Shown here piece after piece: positions 9,147 to 18,391 of a stretch of DNA of 64,000 bases. A model generated the notes under the pieces. It saw only the letters and a program-made list of their open reading frames with translations, was not told where the DNA came from and searched no databases. The stretch's first letter is position 1. Every line of letters begins with the position of its first letter. The stretch covers positions 1 to 64,000 of the forward strand of contig NZ_BNBC01000047.1 in NCBI RefSeq assembly GCF_014654675.1. The letters are read 5' to 3'. A program made the position numbers and the translations under genes. The stretch comes from Streptomyces spiralis. Its GTDB lineage: Bacteria > Actinomycetota > Actinomycetes > Streptomycetales > Streptomycetaceae.

Positions 9147-10328
9147 ATGCCAGATGAGCGCAGTCGCACGGGTGTCTGGTTGGCTGGGGCGCGCGGATCG
9201 GTGGCCACCACGGTCGTCGCCGGCGCGGCCGCACTGCGGGCGGGGCTGTCCGGTCCGGCCGGATGCGTCACCGAGCAGCCGGGATTCCCCGACGCCGGCC
9301 TGCCTGCCATGTCCGACCTGGTCTTCGGGGGCCACGACATCGCCTGCACACCACTGCCCAAACGGGCCGAGCAGCTGGTCGAGGCCGGGGTGCTGCCCCA
9401 CGGGCTGCCCACGGCCGTGCACGACGACCTGGCCTCGGCCGACGCCGAGATACGCCCGGCCCCCCTTCCGGGCCCGGCCATGAGCCAGTCGGACGCCGTC
9501 GAGGCGATCCGCGCCGACATCACCGCCTTCCGCGAGCGGCACGGCCTCGCACGCGTGGTCGTCGTCAACGTCTCCTCGACCGAACCGGTCGTGACGGCAC
9601 ACCCGGCGCACAGCTCGGCACGGGCCCTGCGCGCCGCGCTCGACGCCGGTGAGGACGTGCTGCCGTCCAGCTCGCTGTACGCCCTGGCCGCGATCACCGC
9701 CGGGTGCCCGCACGTCGACTTCACGCCGTCCGCCGGCATGCGGATCCCGGCGCTGCGGGAGATGGCCGAGGAGGCCGGCCTGCCGTTCGCCGGGAACGAC
9801 GGCAAGACCGGGGAGACCCTGCTCAAGGCGACCCTCGGGCCGATGTTCGCCGCCCGCGGCCTGCGGGTACGGGCCTGGTCCGGCACCAACCTGCTCGGCG
9901 GCGGCGACGGCGAGACCCTCGCCGACCCGGCCGCGATGGCCAGCAAGACCGCCTCCAAGCAGCGGGTGCTCACCGAGACGCTGGGACACCCCGTCGAGGG
10001 CGAGGTCCACATCGATTACGTGCCCTCCCTCGGCGACTGGAAGACCGCCTGGGACCACGTGACCTTCGAGGGGTTCCTCGGCGTACGGATGAACCTCCAG
10101 TTCACGTGGGCCGGTTGTGACTCGGCACTGGCCGCGCCCCTGGTGCTCGACCTCGCCCGGCTGACGGCCCGCGCCCATGAGCGGGGCATCTCCGGCCCCC
10201 TCGGTGAACTGGCCTTCTTCTTCAAGGACCCCGTCTTCAAGGACCCCGCCGGAGGCGGCGACCACGCCGTGATGAGCCAGTACGAGACGCTGCGGGCCTT
10301 CGCCACCCGGCTCGGGGCCGGGCTGTGA
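9147..10328 (+). CDS. Inositol-3-phosphate-synthase-like NAD-dependent enzyme
   Basis: A 393-residue member of the myo-inositol-phosphate synthase family. It has an N-terminal Rossmann motif GVWLAGARGSVATT, NVSSTEP, the segment AGNDGKTGETLLKATLGPMF resembling the catalytic lysine region, and SGTNLLGGGDGETL. The classical enzyme turns glucose-6-phosphate into 1L-myo-inositol 1-phosphate through an NAD-bound redox cycle. ATG 9147 was chosen because GGAGGTG precedes it. It overlaps the UbiA gene by 4 nt and so opens the Ebo-like operon, the place where other lineages carry an EboD sugar-cyclising enzyme. It may be a specialised paralogue; a different sugar-phosphate substrate is possible. Confidence 0.85.
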   Translation: MPDERSRTGVWLAGARGSVATTVVAGAAALRAGLSGPAGCVTEQPGFPDAGLPAMSDLVFGGHDIACTPLPKRAEQLVEAGVLPHGLPTAVHDDLASADAEIRPAPLPGPAMSQSDAVEAIRADITAFRERHGLARVVVVNVSSTEPVVTAHPAHSSARALRAALDAGEDVLPSSSLYALAAITAGCPHVDFTPSAGMRIPALREMAEEAGLPFAGNDGKTGETLLKATLGPMFAARGLRVRAWSGTNLLGGGDGETLADPAAMASKTASKQRVLTETLGHPVEGEVHIDYVPSLGDWKTAWDHVTFEGFLGVRMNLQFTWAGCDSALAAPLVLDLARLTARAHERGISGPLGELAFFFKDPVFKDPAGGGDHAVMSQYETLRAFATRLGAGL

Positions 10329-11413
10329 CCCGCCCACCCACGCTCCGGCCCGACCCGGGCCCCGCCCGGAGGGGGGCCGGGGACACGGGGCCGGGCGTCG
10401 ACCAGGCCGGAGGTCCGCACCCGGGGCCCGCAGCCACCGGGCCCGCAGAATCCGCAGGAGCCGTCGGACCCGCCGGGTCTGCCGGGGCCTCCGGGACTGC
10501 CGGGTCCGATGCTGCCGGGACGCCGTCGTTGCGACCGCGCCTGCGCGACCTGACCGAACTGGTGCGCGCGCCGGCCGCGCTCACCGTGCCGGGGGACGTG
10601 CTGGCGGGAGCGGCCGCCGCCGGCCGGCGCCCCGATCTGTCCACGGCCGTTCTGGCCGCCTCCTCGGTCTGCCTGTACTGGGCCGGGATGGCGCTCAACG
10701 ACTGGGCCGACCGCGACCTGGACGCGGTCGAACGCCCCGAACGGCCGATCCCCTCCGGCCGCGTGGCCGCACCCGTCGCCCTGGGCACCGCCGTGGCCCT
10801 GACCACGGCCTCCCTCGGCCTGGCCGCGGCCGCAGACGGCCGTCGCGCGCTCGGCGTCGCCGTGCCCCTCGCGGCGACCGTCTGGGCGTACGACCTGTGG
10901 GCCAAGCCCCGCCCGGTGGGCCCCGCGGTGATGGCCGCCGCCCGTGGGCTCGACGTCCTGCTCGGCGCCCGCGCGGGCCGGACGCGGTCCGCCCTCCCGG
11001 CGGCCGCGACCGTCGCCGGGCACATCCTCGCCGTCACCGCGCTCAGCCGTGCCGAGGTCACCGGCGCGCAGCCGTGGCTGCCCCGGACGACACTCGCGGC
11101 CACCACAGCCGTCGCGGCGGCGACGGCGCTCGGCGCCCGCCCCGCCCGCCGCAACGGCACGGGCCGCCTGCACCGACTGGGCGTCGTCGGCGGCCTTCTC
11201 GCGTACGGCGCGACGGCCGGCCGTACCCAGGCAGAGGCCGTCGCCGACCCTTCACCCGGGACGGTCCGCAGGGCCGTGGGCGCGGGGATCCTCGGCCTGA
11301 TCCCGCTCCAGGCCGCGCTCACCGCGGGCGCGGGCGCCCTTCGCTCCGCCCTTCCGCTCGCCGCGGCCTTCCCGCTGGCCCGAGCCCTGTCCAGGCGGGT
11401 GTCCCCCACATGA
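10325..11413 (+). CDS. eboC: UbiA-family prenyltransferase, EboC-like
   Basis: A 362-residue membrane prenyltransferase. The first 75 residues are Pro/Gly/Ala-rich and probably disordered; the UbiA core then shows NDWADRDLD with ERPERPIPSG, the first Asp-rich, magnesium/diphosphate-binding motif, and YDLWAK near the second motif, within about eight hydrophobic helices. UbiA enzymes move a prenyl group onto an acceptor at the membrane. Placement next to EboA and EboB identifies it as EboC, whose acceptor is not known. The GTG start overlaps the preceding stop; a start further in is possible because the N-terminus is poorly conserved in character. Confidence 0.85.
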   Translation: MTRPPTLRPDPGPARRGAGDTGPGVDQAGGPHPGPAATGPAESAGAVGPAGSAGASGTAGSDAAGTPSLRPRLRDLTELVRAPAALTVPGDVLAGAAAAGRRPDLSTAVLAASSVCLYWAGMALNDWADRDLDAVERPERPIPSGRVAAPVALGTAVALTTASLGLAAAADGRRALGVAVPLAATVWAYDLWAKPRPVGPAVMAAARGLDVLLGARAGRTRSALPAAATVAGHILAVTALSRAEVTGAQPWLPRTTLAATTAVAAATALGARPARRNGTGRLHRLGVVGGLLAYGATAGRTQAEAVADPSPGTVRRAVGAGILGLIPLQAALTAGAGALRSALPLAAAFPLARALSRRVSPT

Positions 11414-12411
11414 CCGCACCACACGACCGCGACACCAGGGCCGCCGAGCCCGCCGCCACCGCCGAGCCCGTCACGACCACGGAGCCCGTCACGACCGGAC
11501 AGCCCGTCACGTCCACCGAGCGCGTCCCATCCGCCGAGCCCGCCCTGCGCTACGGGTTCGGCACCAACGGTTTCTCCAACCACCGGCTCCGCGACGCGCT
11601 CACCGTCATCGCCGACCTCGGCTACGACGGCGTGGCGCTCACCCTCGACCACCACCACCTCGACCCCTTCGCTCCCGGCCTGGCCGCGCGGACCGCGGGA
11701 CTCGCCCGGCAGCTGGACCGTCTCGGGCTCACCGTCGTGATCGAGACAGGGGCCCGCTACCTGCTCGACCCCTGGCACAAGCACGAGCCCACCCTGCTGG
11801 CGACCGAAGGACGGGAACGCAGGGTGGACTTCCTGCGCCGGGCGGTCGCCGTCGGCGCCGATCTCGGCGCGCAGGCCGTCTCCTTCTGGGCGGGCGTCAG
11901 GCCCGCCCGGCTCGACCCGCGCACGGCCTGGGACCGGCTGGTCGCCGGATGCGCGGACGTCGTCGAGGCGGCGGAGAAGGCGGGCGTCCCGCTGGGCTTC
12001 GAACCCGAACCGGGGATGCTCGTGGAGAGCATCGACGAGTACACCAGGCTGGCCTCTGCGCTCGGCGACCCGGCACCGTTCGGCCTGACCCTCGACATCG
12101 GCCACTGCCGCTGCCTTGAGCCGTACCCGGTGCCCGAGTGCGTGCGCCGGGCAGGCAGCCGGCTGGTGAACGTGCAGATCGACGACATGCGCCGGGGCAC
12201 CCACGAGCACCTGGAGTTCGGCAGCGGCGAGATCGACTTCCCGCCCGTGCTCAGCGCCCTCGACGAGGTCGGCTACCGCGGGCTGGTCGCCGTGGAACTT
12301 CCCCGGCACAGCCACGACGCCCCGGGCGTGGCCCGCCGCTCCCTGGACTTCCTGCGCTCGTGCGATCCCGCGATCCGTCGTGCGGTCCGTCGTGAGGAGG
12401 AGATGGCATGA
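11410..12411 (+). CDS. Sugar phosphate isomerase/epimerase-like TIM barrel
   Basis: A 333-residue xylose-isomerase-like (AP endonuclease 2 fold) TIM-barrel protein. The barrel begins YGFGTNGFSNHRL at about residue 47 and holds the metal-site elements FEPEPGML, LDIGHC and VQIDDMR, with a late VAVELPRHSHDAP. Enzymes of the fold isomerise or epimerise sugars, or cleave keto-polyols such as inosose. The N-terminal 45 residues are a Thr/Pro-rich tail made of 18-bp tandem repeats. The ATGA overlap with eboC and with eboA shows tight coupling. Its role in the Ebo pathway is not established. Confidence 0.85.
   Translation: MTAPHDRDTRAAEPAATAEPVTTTEPVTTGQPVTSTERVPSAEPALRYGFGTNGFSNHRLRDALTVIADLGYDGVALTLDHHHLDPFAPGLAARTAGLARQLDRLGLTVVIETGARYLLDPWHKHEPTLLATEGRERRVDFLRRAVAVGADLGAQAVSFWAGVRPARLDPRTAWDRLVAGCADVVEAAEKAGVPLGFEPEPGMLVESIDEYTRLASALGDPAPFGLTLDIGHCRCLEPYPVPECVRRAGSRLVNVQIDDMRRGTHEHLEFGSGEIDFPPVLSALDEVGYRGLVAVELPRHSHDAPGVARRSLDFLRSCDPAIRRAVRREEEMA
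11464..11535 (+). repeat. Four 18-bp in-frame tandem repeats
   Basis: Four successive 18-bp units beginning GAGCCCGTCACGACC (the last two diverged) encode EPVTTT-like hexapeptides in the N-terminal tail of the TIM-barrel gene. Confidence 0.8.
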
Positions 12412-13118
12412 CCCCCGATCACCTCAGAACCACTCTGACCGACCGGATGACCGAGCAGGGCTCGAAGTGGCTCGCCGGCGCGTGCGCCTCGGTCGCCGCC
12501 GAACCGGGAGTCGTCCGCGGTCTGTTCCCGCTGGTCGGACGCCGCTGCGGACGCGGCCCGCTGGACCCCGCCGACCCGCACGGCTGGACCGTGGACGACG
12601 CGGCCCGCTCCCTGCTGCTGGCCGCCCTGCCCCTGACCGGTGCCGCGCTGCTGGAGGAGATCGGCGAGCTCTACCGCACCGGTGACGCGGCCGAGCGGCG
12701 CGCCGTGCTGCGCGCCTTGCCTCTGCTGCCCGTCGGCGACGGCGCGCTGCCGCTCGTACGCGACGCCCTGCGCACCAACGACACCCGGCTGGTCGCGGCG
12801 GCCCTCGGCGACTACGCGACCGACCACCTGGACGCGGAAACCTACCGCCAGGGCGTACTCAAGTGTGTCTTCACCGGCATCCCGCTGTCCGCGCTGCCGG
12901 GCCTGCCCGGCCGGGCGGACGCGGAGATGGCCCGCATGATGGCCGCGTTCGCCCACGAGCGCCGGGCCGCGGGACGCACCGTGCCCGACGACATCGCTCC
13001 GTTCCTCGCGCTCTTCCCGGACGTGACCGTGCCCGGCCCCCGGGACCTTCAGGACGTCTCCACGGCGACCACCGCGACCTCCTCGACCACCGACCGTCCC
13101 AGCCCCCGGGAGGCGTGA
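12408..13118 (+). CDS. eboA: EboA-domain protein
   Basis: A 236-residue, mostly alpha-helical protein fitting the EboA family: TDRMTEQGSKWL near the start, a LLLAALPLTGAALLEEI helix, the segment LPLLPVGDGALPLV and the conserved ALRTNDTRLVAAALGDY-type helix, then LKCVFTGIPLSAL. EboA has no known enzymatic activity; it is the signature protein of ebo operons, which in cyanobacteria help move the scytonemin precursor to the periplasm. The gene sits between a TIM-barrel gene and the TatD-like EboB gene, overlapping both at stop-start codons, and is therefore co-translated with them. It has no signal peptide and is predicted cytoplasmic. Confidence 0.85.
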   Translation: MTPDHLRTTLTDRMTEQGSKWLAGACASVAAEPGVVRGLFPLVGRRCGRGPLDPADPHGWTVDDAARSLLLAALPLTGAALLEEIGELYRTGDAAERRAVLRALPLLPVGDGALPLVRDALRTNDTRLVAAALGDYATDHLDAETYRQGVLKCVFTGIPLSALPGLPGRADAEMARMMAAFAHERRAAGRTVPDDIAPFLALFPDVTVPGPRDLQDVSTATTATSSTTDRPSPREA

Positions 13119-13984
13119 TGCGCATCTTCGACCCGCACATCCACATGACCTCGCGCACCACCGACGACTACGAGGCGATGCACGCGGCCGGCGTACACGC
13201 CCTGGTGGAGCCCGCGTTCTGGCTCGGCCAGCCGCGCACCTCCGTGGGCAGCTTCCTGGACTACTTCGACTCCCTCATCGGCTGGGAGCCCTTCCGCGCC
13301 GCCCAGTTCGGCATCCGCCACCACTGCACCATCGCCCTGAACCCCAAGGAGGCCAACGACCCGCGCTGCGCGGAGGTACTCCAGCACCTGCCGCGCTACC
13401 TGCCCAAGGACGGCGTGGTCGCCGTCGGCGAGATCGGCTACGACTCGATGACGCCCGAGGAGGACGAGGCGTTCGCCGCGCAGCTGCAGCTCGCCCTCAC
13501 CCACGACCTGCCGGCGCTGGTCCACACCCCGCACCGCGACAAGGCGGCGGGCGTGGACCGCACCCTGGCCGTGGTGAAGGAGTCGGGAATCGCCCCCGAG
13601 CGCGTCGTCGTCGACCACCTCAACGAGGTGACGGTACGACAGGTCGTCGGCTCCGGCTGCTGGATGGGGTTCTCCATCTACCCCGACACCAAGATGGACG
13701 AGCGCCGCATGGTCGCCGTGCTGCGCGAGTTCGGCACCGAGCGGATCCTCGTCAACTCGGCCGCGGACTGGGGCCGGAGCGACCCCCTGAAGACCCGGAA
13801 GACCGCGGACGCCATGCTCGCCGCCGGCTTCACCGCCGACGAGGTGGACACCGTCCTGTGGCGCAACCCCGTCGCGTTCTACGGCCAGAGCGGCAAGCTG
13901 GAGCTCGAGGACTCGGACGCGCCCGGCGCCGACGCCACCTACGAGGGCAACTCCGTGCTGCGCGGCGTCCGGGCGGAGGTGTAG
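13118..13984 (+). CDS. eboB: TatD-like metal-dependent hydrolase, EboB-like
   Basis: A 288-residue amidohydrolase-fold protein. The metal site is visible: the HxH of FDPHIHM near residue 7, Glu in VGEIGYD, His in VHTPHRDK, His in VVDHLNE and Asp in NSAADWGRSD. TatD proteins are hydrolases or nucleases; the Ebo branch has no assigned substrate. The start ATG overlaps the eboA stop by one base (TGATG), so it is translated by coupling. Length and motifs are normal for the family. The order eboC, TIM barrel, eboA, eboB, eboE supports the name. Confidence 0.85.
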   Translation: MRIFDPHIHMTSRTTDDYEAMHAAGVHALVEPAFWLGQPRTSVGSFLDYFDSLIGWEPFRAAQFGIRHHCTIALNPKEANDPRCAEVLQHLPRYLPKDGVVAVGEIGYDSMTPEEDEAFAAQLQLALTHDLPALVHTPHRDKAAGVDRTLAVVKESGIAPERVVVDHLNEVTVRQVVGSGCWMGFSIYPDTKMDERRMVAVLREFGTERILVNSAADWGRSDPLKTRKTADAMLAAGFTADEVDTVLWRNPVAFYGQSGKLELEDSDAPGADATYEGNSVLRGVRAEV

Positions 13985-13986
13985 CG

Positions 13987-15153
13987 GTGCGTCTGCTCCA
14001 CCCCGACGGCACGGTGGTCCACCTCGCGTACTGCACCAACGTCCACCCCGCCGAGGACCTCGACGGGGTGCTGGCCCAACTGGCCCGGCACGCCGAGCCG
14101 GTACGCGAGCGGCTGGGCGCCCCCGTCCTCGGCCTGGGCCTGTGGCTGGCCCGCGACGCCGCGGCGGCCCTCGCCGCGGACGACGCGGCGGTCGGCGGGC
14201 TCCGCCGTGAGCTGACCGCCCGCGGCCTGGAGGTCGTCACCCTCAACGGCTTCCCCTACCGCGGCTTCCACGACCCCGTCGTCAAGCACGCCGTCTACCG
14301 GCCGGACTGGACCGAGCCCGACCGGCTGCACTACACCCTCGACCTCGCCCGCGTGCTCGCCGCGCTGCTCCCCGACGACGCCGCGCACGGCAGCGTCTCC
14401 ACCGTTCCCCTGGGCTGGCGGACCCCGTGGACGGCCGGGCAGGCCGACGAGGCCGCCCGCACACTCGACACGCTCGCCGACGGCCTCGCCGACCTCGCCG
14501 CCGACACCGGCCGGACGATCAGGGTCGGCCTGGAACCCGAGCCGGGCTGCGTCGTCGAGACCACCGCCGAGGCCGCCCGGCACCTCGCCCGTGTGGACAC
14601 CGACCGCATCGGCGTCTGCCTGGACGCCTGCCACCTGGCGGTCGGGTTCGAGGAGCCGGCCGCCGCACTCGCCCGCCTGGAGGCGGCCGGGCTGACGGTG
14701 GTCAAGACCCAGGCGTCCTGCGCCCTCCAGGCCGCCGACCCGTCCGATCCGGCGACACGGGAGGCACTGGCCCGCTTCGCCGAGCCGCGCTTCCTGCACC
14801 AGGTCCGGGAGCGGGGCAACCCGCCCCGGGCCGTGGACGACCTGGACGAGGCTCTCGCCGGTGGCCTGCCCGGCCGCGATCCGTGGCGCGTCCACTTCCA
14901 CGTGCCGTTGCACGCCGACCCGGAGCCGCCGCTGACCACCACCCGCCCCGAACTGGAGGCGACCCTCGCCGCCCTGCTCGGCGGGGACACCGCCCGCACC
15001 GCACACGTGGAGGCCGAGACCTACACCTGGGGCGTGCTCCCCGAGGCCGACCGGCCGCAGGGCCCCGGCGCCCTCGCCGACGGCATCGCGGCCGAACTGG
15101 CCTTCACCCGCGACCACCTGATCTCTCTCGGCCTGAAGGAGGTCGCCCCGTGA
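13987..15153 (+). CDS. eboE: EboE-like metabolite traffic protein (TIM barrel)
   Basis: A 388-residue TIM-barrel protein matching EboE. It starts with HLAYCTNVHPAEDLDGV, continues with TLNGFPYRGFHDPVVKHAVYRPDW and has GLEPEPGCVVET and VCLDACHLAVGFE in the second half, all typical of this family and related to sugar isomerases. EboE is part of the ebo operon whose products help transfer a metabolite out of the cytoplasm; its chemistry is unknown. The GTG start at 13987 is preceded by GGAGGT at 6 nt. It follows eboB by 2 nt and overlaps the phosphodiesterase gene by 4 nt. Confidence 0.85.
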   Translation: MRLLHPDGTVVHLAYCTNVHPAEDLDGVLAQLARHAEPVRERLGAPVLGLGLWLARDAAAALAADDAAVGGLRRELTARGLEVVTLNGFPYRGFHDPVVKHAVYRPDWTEPDRLHYTLDLARVLAALLPDDAAHGSVSTVPLGWRTPWTAGQADEAARTLDTLADGLADLAADTGRTIRVGLEPEPGCVVETTAEAARHLARVDTDRIGVCLDACHLAVGFEEPAAALARLEAAGLTVVKTQASCALQAADPSDPATREALARFAEPRFLHQVRERGNPPRAVDDLDEALAGGLPGRDPWRVHFHVPLHADPEPPLTTTRPELEATLAALLGGDTARTAHVEAETYTWGVLPEADRPQGPGALADGIAAELAFTRDHLISLGLKEVAP

Positions 15154-16529
15154 GCCCCACACCCCTCCTCGTTCTGGACGTCGTCGGCCTCACCCCCCGG
15201 CTGCTCGCCCACATGCCCCGGCTGCGCGCCCTGGGCGAGGCGGGCTTCACCTCGCGTCTCGACACCGCATTCCCCGCCGTCACCTGCACCGTGCAGTCCA
15301 CCCTGCTCACCGGGCAGCCCGCCACCGGCCACGGCATCGTCGGCAACGGCTGGTACTTCCGCGAACTCGGCGAAGTGCTCCTGTGGCGGCAGCACAACGC
15401 GCTGGTGGGCGGGGAGAAGCTGTGGGAGGCGGCGCGGCGCGCCCACCCCGGCTACCGTGTGGCCAACGTCTGCTGGTGGTACGCCATGGGCGCCGACGTC
15501 GACCTCACCGTCACCCCACGGCCGATCTACTACTCCGACGGCCGCAAGGAACCCGACTGCTACACCTACCCGCCGCAGCTGCACGACGAACTCACCGCCA
15601 AACTCGGCACGTTCCCGCTGTTCACCTACTGGGGTCCGACCGCCTCCCTCACCTCCTCCCGGTGGATCGCCGACGCCGCCCGGCACATCCTCACCACCCA
15701 GGCCCCCGACCTCACCCTCGTCTACGTCCCCCACCTCGACTACGACCTCCAGCGGTACGGACCCGACGACCCCCGCGCCGCCGCTGCCGCGGCCGACGTC
15801 GACCGCGTCCTCGCCCCGCTGCTCGACGCCGCCGCCGCACGCTCGGTCACCGTCGTCGCCCTGTCCGAGTACGGCATCACGAACGTCTCGCGGGCGGTGG
15901 ACGTCAACCGCGTCCTGCGCCGGGCCGGGCTGCTGCACGTCCACACCCAGGACGGCATGGAGTACCTCGACCCGTGGACGTCGGCCGCCTTCGCCGTCGC
16001 CGACCACCAGGTCGCCCACGTCTACGTCGCCGACCCGGCCGACACCGAACGCGTCCGCGAACTGCTGGCCGGCACCGACGGCGTGGCCGAGGTGCTCACC
16101 GAGGCCGGCAAGAAGGCGTACGGCATCGACCACCCGCGCGCCGGCGACCTCGTCGCCGTGGCCGAGCCCGACTCCTGGTTCACCTACTACTACTGGCTCG
16201 ACGACGACCGCGCCCCGGACTTCGCCCGCCTGGTCGAGATCCACCGCAAACCGGGCTACGACCCGGCCGAGCTGTTCATGGACCCCAAGGACCCCACGGT
16301 CAAACTGCGCGCCGCCGCGGCGCTCGCCCGCAAGAAGCTCGGCATGCGCTACCGCATGAGCGTCGTCCCCCTCGACCCGTCCCCGGTGCGCGGCAGCCAC
16401 GGCCGCCTGCCCGACCACCCCGACGACGGCCCCGTACTGCTGTGCTCCCGGCCCGACGAGGCACGCGACCACTACGACGCCACCGAAGTGAAGGATCTGC
16501 TGCTGCGCCTGGCAGACCTGGCGAACTGA
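15150..16529 (+). CDS. Alkaline-phosphatase-family phosphodiesterase (EboF-like)
   Basis: A 459-residue member of the type I phosphodiesterase/nucleotide pyrophosphatase (alkaline phosphatase) superfamily. The metal-binding and nucleophile parts are LVLDVVGL at the N-terminus and [15 protein letters not shown], with Thr as the probable nucleophile; [11 protein letters not shown] and SEYG supply further ligands. There is no signal peptide, so it is cytoplasmic. In other ebo operons a protein of this family (EboF) is the last member, which fits here. It could remove a phosphate or nucleotide group from the pathway intermediate. The GTG start overlaps the eboE stop. Confidence 0.85.
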   Translation: MSPTPLLVLDVVGLTPRLLAHMPRLRALGEAGFTSRLDTAFPAVTCTVQSTLLTGQPATGHGIVGNGWYFRELGEVLLWRQHNALVGGEKLWEAARRAHPGYRVANVCWWYAMGADVDLTVTPRPIYYSDGRKEPDCYTYPPQLHDELTAKLGTFPLFTYWGPTASLTSSRWIADAARHILTTQAPDLTLVYVPHLDYDLQRYGPDDPRAAAAAADVDRVLAPLLDAAAARSVTVVALSEYGITNVSRAVDVNRVLRRAGLLHVHTQDGMEYLDPWTSAAFAVADHQVAHVYVADPADTERVRELLAGTDGVAEVLTEAGKKAYGIDHPRAGDLVAVAEPDSWFTYYYWLDDDRAPDFARLVEIHRKPGYDPAELFMDPKDPTVKLRAAAALARKKLGMRYRMSVVPLDPSPVRGSHGRLPDHPDDGPVLLCSRPDEARDHYDATEVKDLLLRLADLAN

Positions 16530-16560
16530 AACCGAGCGACGAACCACCGGAGGAACCGAG

Positions 16561-17568
16561 ATGCCACGCCCGATCACCCTGTTCACCGGCCAGTGGGCCG
16601 ACATGCCGTTCGAGGAGGTCTGCCGGCTGGCGGCGAAGTGGGGCTACGACGGGTTGGAGATCGCCTGCTGGGGCGACCACTTCGAGGTCGACAAGGCCCT
16701 GGCCGACGACGACTACATCCCGCGCCGCCGCGCCCTGCTGGAGAAGTACAACCTGCGCTGCTGGACGCTCTCCTGCCATCTGACGGGCCAGGCCGTCTGC
16801 GACCACCCCATCGACGAGCGCCACAAGGGCATCCTCCCCGCCCGCATCTGGGGCGACGGTGAACCGGAGGGCGTCCGGCAGCGCGCCGCCCAGGAGATCA
16901 AGGACACCGCGCGCGCCGCCGCGGCCTTCGGGGTGGAAACGGTCGTCGGCTTCACGGGTTCCTCGATCTGGCACACGGTGGCGATGTTCCCGCCCGTACC
17001 GCCGGAGATGATCGAGCGCGGTTACGCGGACTTCGCCGAGCGGTGGAACCCCATCCTCGACGTCTTCGACGAGGTCGGCGTGCGCTTCGCCCACGAGGTC
17101 CACCCTTCCGAGATCGCCTACGACTACTGGTCGACGGTGCGCACCCTGGAGGCGATCGGCCACCGGGAGGCGTTCGGGCTCAACTTCGACCCGTCCCACT
17201 TCGTCTGGCAGGACCTGGACCCGGTCGGCTTCCTGTGGGACTTCAAGGACCGCATCTACCACGTGGACTGCAAGGAATCGGTCAAGCGCTTCAACGGACG
17301 CAACGGCCGCCTCGGCTCCCACCTGCCGTGGGGGGACCCGCGCCGCGGCTGGGACTTCGTCTCCACCGGCCACGGGGACGTCCCCTGGGAGGCGTGCTTC
17401 CGGATGCTCAACTCGATCGGCTACGACGGCCCGATCTCGGTGGAGTGGGAGGACGCGGGTATGGACCGCCTGGTCGGCGCCCCGGACGCCCTGAAGTTCA
17501 TCCGAGGGCTGGTGGCCATCGAGCCGTCGGACCGGTCCTTCGACTCGGCGTTCTCGTCCGGCGACTGA
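16561..17568 (+). CDS. Sugar phosphate isomerase/epimerase-like TIM barrel
   Basis: A 335-residue xylose-isomerase-like TIM barrel, distinct from the one at 11.4 kb. Metal-site candidates are [30 protein letters not shown] and [10 protein letters not shown]. The ribosome-binding site GGAGGAACC just before ATG 16561 is strong, so it can be translated independently although it follows the phosphodiesterase by 31 nt. It is probably the last gene of the operon; a run of 130 non-coding nt follows. Its substrate is probably a sugar or inositol derivative; not decidable from sequence. Confidence 0.9.
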   Translation: MPRPITLFTGQWADMPFEEVCRLAAKWGYDGLEIACWGDHFEVDKALADDDYIPRRRALLEKYNLRCWTLSCHLTGQAVCDHPIDERHKGILPARIWGDGEPEGVRQRAAQEIKDTARAAAAFGVETVVGFTGSSIWHTVAMFPPVPPEMIERGYADFAERWNPILDVFDEVGVRFAHEVHPSEIAYDYWSTVRTLEAIGHREAFGLNFDPSHFVWQDLDPVGFLWDFKDRIYHVDCKESVKRFNGRNGRLGSHLPWGDPRRGWDFVSTGHGDVPWEACFRMLNSIGYDGPISVEWEDAGMDRLVGAPDALKFIRGLVAIEPSDRSFDSAFSSGD

Positions 17569-17616
17569 CGAGGTGACGGCCGGGGCCTCGTCTCGGGCGC
17601 CTTCGTGGTCCGGTGA

Positions 17617-17634
17617 GGCGCGGGACCTCGCGCC
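17617..17634. terminator. Weak hairpin after the Ebo-like operon
   Basis: GGCGCG-N6-CGCGCC forms a short GC-rich stem 50 nt past the last operon stop codon. It is a candidate terminator; no T-tract. Confidence 0.35.
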
Positions 17635-17698
17635 GGTGTGCTGCTGTGGCGGTGCCCCGTACATGTGATTGTCAGTGGTCGCGGGTACGGTCGGCGCC

Positions 17699-18391
17699 GT
17701 GAACGCACAGCGACACCCCAGTGATCCGGTGAGGCAGTTCGAGGGCGAGTTCGAGATCCACCTCACGCTCGCACCCCGGTCCGGCCGGGACAGCCAGGAG
17801 CCGATCCGTGACTGGGCCGAACGCCACGGCCTGAAGTACACGCGGATCGTGCTGGACCGGGGACGGACACCGGACCAGCCGATGCTCACCTGCCGCGGCG
17901 CGGGAACCCTGACCGGGCAGGTGGCGGCGGCACACCGCTGGGCGGCACGGCTGCGCGGCGACGGATTCCACGTCACCCGCGTGAAGATAGAGGCGGCACC
18001 GTGGAACTCCGGCGTCCCCCGGACCGAGGCCGAGGCGGCCGTTCTCCCCGCGCACTGCTACTTCGAGCACCACGTGAAGCTGCTCCTGCCGACCGAGCAG
18101 CAGATCGCCGCGGTACGCGCGCTGGCCGAGCCGCACGCCGCACATGTCTCCCGCAACGCGCGCCGGGCGGCGTCCGACGGCGCGCACGAGCGCTTCGTCA
18201 CCCAGCGCTGCCGGGCCGTCGGCCGCCCCGAGGCGCGCCGCCGCCTCGACGCGCTGCTCCAGGCCCTGTCGGAGGCCGCCTGCACGGTGATGGAGGTGGA
18301 GGAGGAGTTCGTCGTCCACGACGACAACCCGGCCGTGGACGCGGGCTGGATCGCGGGCGACGACGGCGAGGCCGTACCGAGGGTGGCATGA
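17699..18391 (+). CDS. Protein of unknown function coupled to AbiEii-like gene
   Basis: A 230-residue soluble protein I do not recognise. It begins with a beta-rich half (FEGEFEIHLTLAP, GLKYTRIVLDRG) and ends in an acidic segment (VMEVEEEFVVHDD). There are no signal peptide or membrane segments. A -10-like TACGGT at 17686-17691 sits so close to GTG 17699 that the transcript would be leaderless, which is why this start was chosen over the in-frame codon 30 nt upstream. Its stop overlaps the next start (ATGA), so it is translated with the nucleotidyltransferase at 18388. In AbiE systems the gene before the toxin encodes the antitoxin, but this protein does not look like AbiEi. Confidence 0.75.
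   Translation: MNAQRHPSDPVRQFEGEFEIHLTLAPRSGRDSQEPIRDWAERHGLKYTRIVLDRGRTPDQPMLTCRGAGTLTGQVAAAHRWAARLRGDGFHVTRVKIEAAPWNSGVPRTEAEAAVLPAHCYFEHHVKLLLPTEQQIAAVRALAEPHAAHVSRNARRAASDGAHERFVTQRCRAVGRPEARRRLDALLQALSEAACTVMEVEEEFVVHDDNPAVDAGWIAGDDGEAVPRVA

Noticed and set aside
9147-10328. EboD (dehydroquinate-synthase-like) protein
   Set aside because: The protein has inositol-phosphate-synthase motifs and none of the metal-binding histidines of dehydroquinate synthase.
10237-12315. 692-codon minus-strand frame opposite the Ebo genes
   Set aside because: Low-complexity Ala/Arg/Pro/Ser, no domain; lies opposite genes with clear motifs.
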